Below are positions 63,953-64,000 of a DNA stretch of 64,000 nucleotides, piece by piece. The stretch spans positions 992,001-1,056,000 of the forward strand of contig NZ_CDWI01000011.1 of the NCBI RefSeq assembly GCF_001049495.1. The letters are read 5' to 3'. This stretch comes from Microbacterium sp. 3J1 (GTDB lineage: Bacteria; Actinomycetota; Actinomycetes; Actinomycetales; Microbacteriaceae). Below the pieces are notes generated by a model. It did not search any database and was not told where the DNA came from. It saw only the letters and a program-made list of their open reading frames with translations. How positions within the stretch are numbered: the first letter of the stretch is position 1; every line of letters begins with the position of its first letter. Both the position numbers and the translations under genes were made by a program.

Positions 63953-64000
63953 TCAGGACGCGGCGGGAAGTTCTTCGTCCACTCCGTCGGGATGCACGAT
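63953..64000 (-). CDS. C-terminal end of a gene cut by the window edge
   Basis: An open minus-strand frame entering from the right edge ends at TGA (63953-63955) after 15 residues, IVHPDGVDEELPAAS. It is followed after 41 bases by the WXG100-like gene in the same direction and may belong to the same cluster. Nothing can be said about its function. Confidence 0.4.
   Translation of the reverse strand: MVHPDGVDEELPAAS

Overview
The window is GC-rich, densely coded DNA from an actinobacterium, most likely family Microbacteriaceae and plausibly Microbacterium. The reasons are the fused his-trp-lgt-gltBD-pyk order, the pyrR-B-C-x-carA-carB-pyrF-gmk-rpoZ-metK-priA-fmt-rsmB-rpe order, a PriA without helicase motifs, an ANTAR regulator beside a tRNA-Leu, frequent GTG starts and ATGA/GTGA overlaps. 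No stretch over 300 bases lacks a gene; the longest gap is 9530-9736.

1-16.4 kb is an accessory region. It holds a methyltransferase, an SdsA1-type alkyl sulfatase, two SulP anion transporters, a GAP-family membrane protein, a repeat-tailed membrane protein, a 35-residue membrane peptide, two SHOCT proteins, two related DUF6325-type proteins, a large MalT/LAL-type LuxR regulator, a DUF4337-like membrane protein, an AI-2E-family transporter and a HerA/DUF87-like ATPase. A 17-bp palindrome family (TCACCCN-NNN-NGGGTGA) sits in the promoter-side gaps of this region and may be a shared operator.

16.4-30.1 kb is mixed: two MFS transporters, two GNATs, an FGE-like protein without the catalytic cysteines, an SGNH hydrolase, an LLM flavin oxidoreductase, a DUF885 protein, polA, a PaaI thioesterase, an ANTAR response regulator, tRNA-Leu(CAA), a DUF2945 protein and two coupled alpha/beta hydrolases.

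30.2-61.3 kb is a long, almost entirely minus-strand core metabolic block. Read in transcription order it runs pyrR, pyrB, pyrC, a PH-like membrane protein, carA, carB, pyrF, gmk (with an N-terminal mIHF domain) and rpoZ; then metK, priA, fmt, rsmB, rpe, hisE, hisG, hisF, hisI, a trp-associated membrane protein, an HGxxPAAW protein, trpC, trpB, trpA and lgt; then gltB, gltD and pyk. trpE, usually between hisI and the trp membrane protein, is absent there. A PyrR-binding hairpin lies next to the pyrR ribosome binding site.

61.4-64 kb carries four tightly packed genes of WXG100/type VII secretion style and the end of a fifth gene. Functions come from recognised motifs and gene order; no similarity searches were run.
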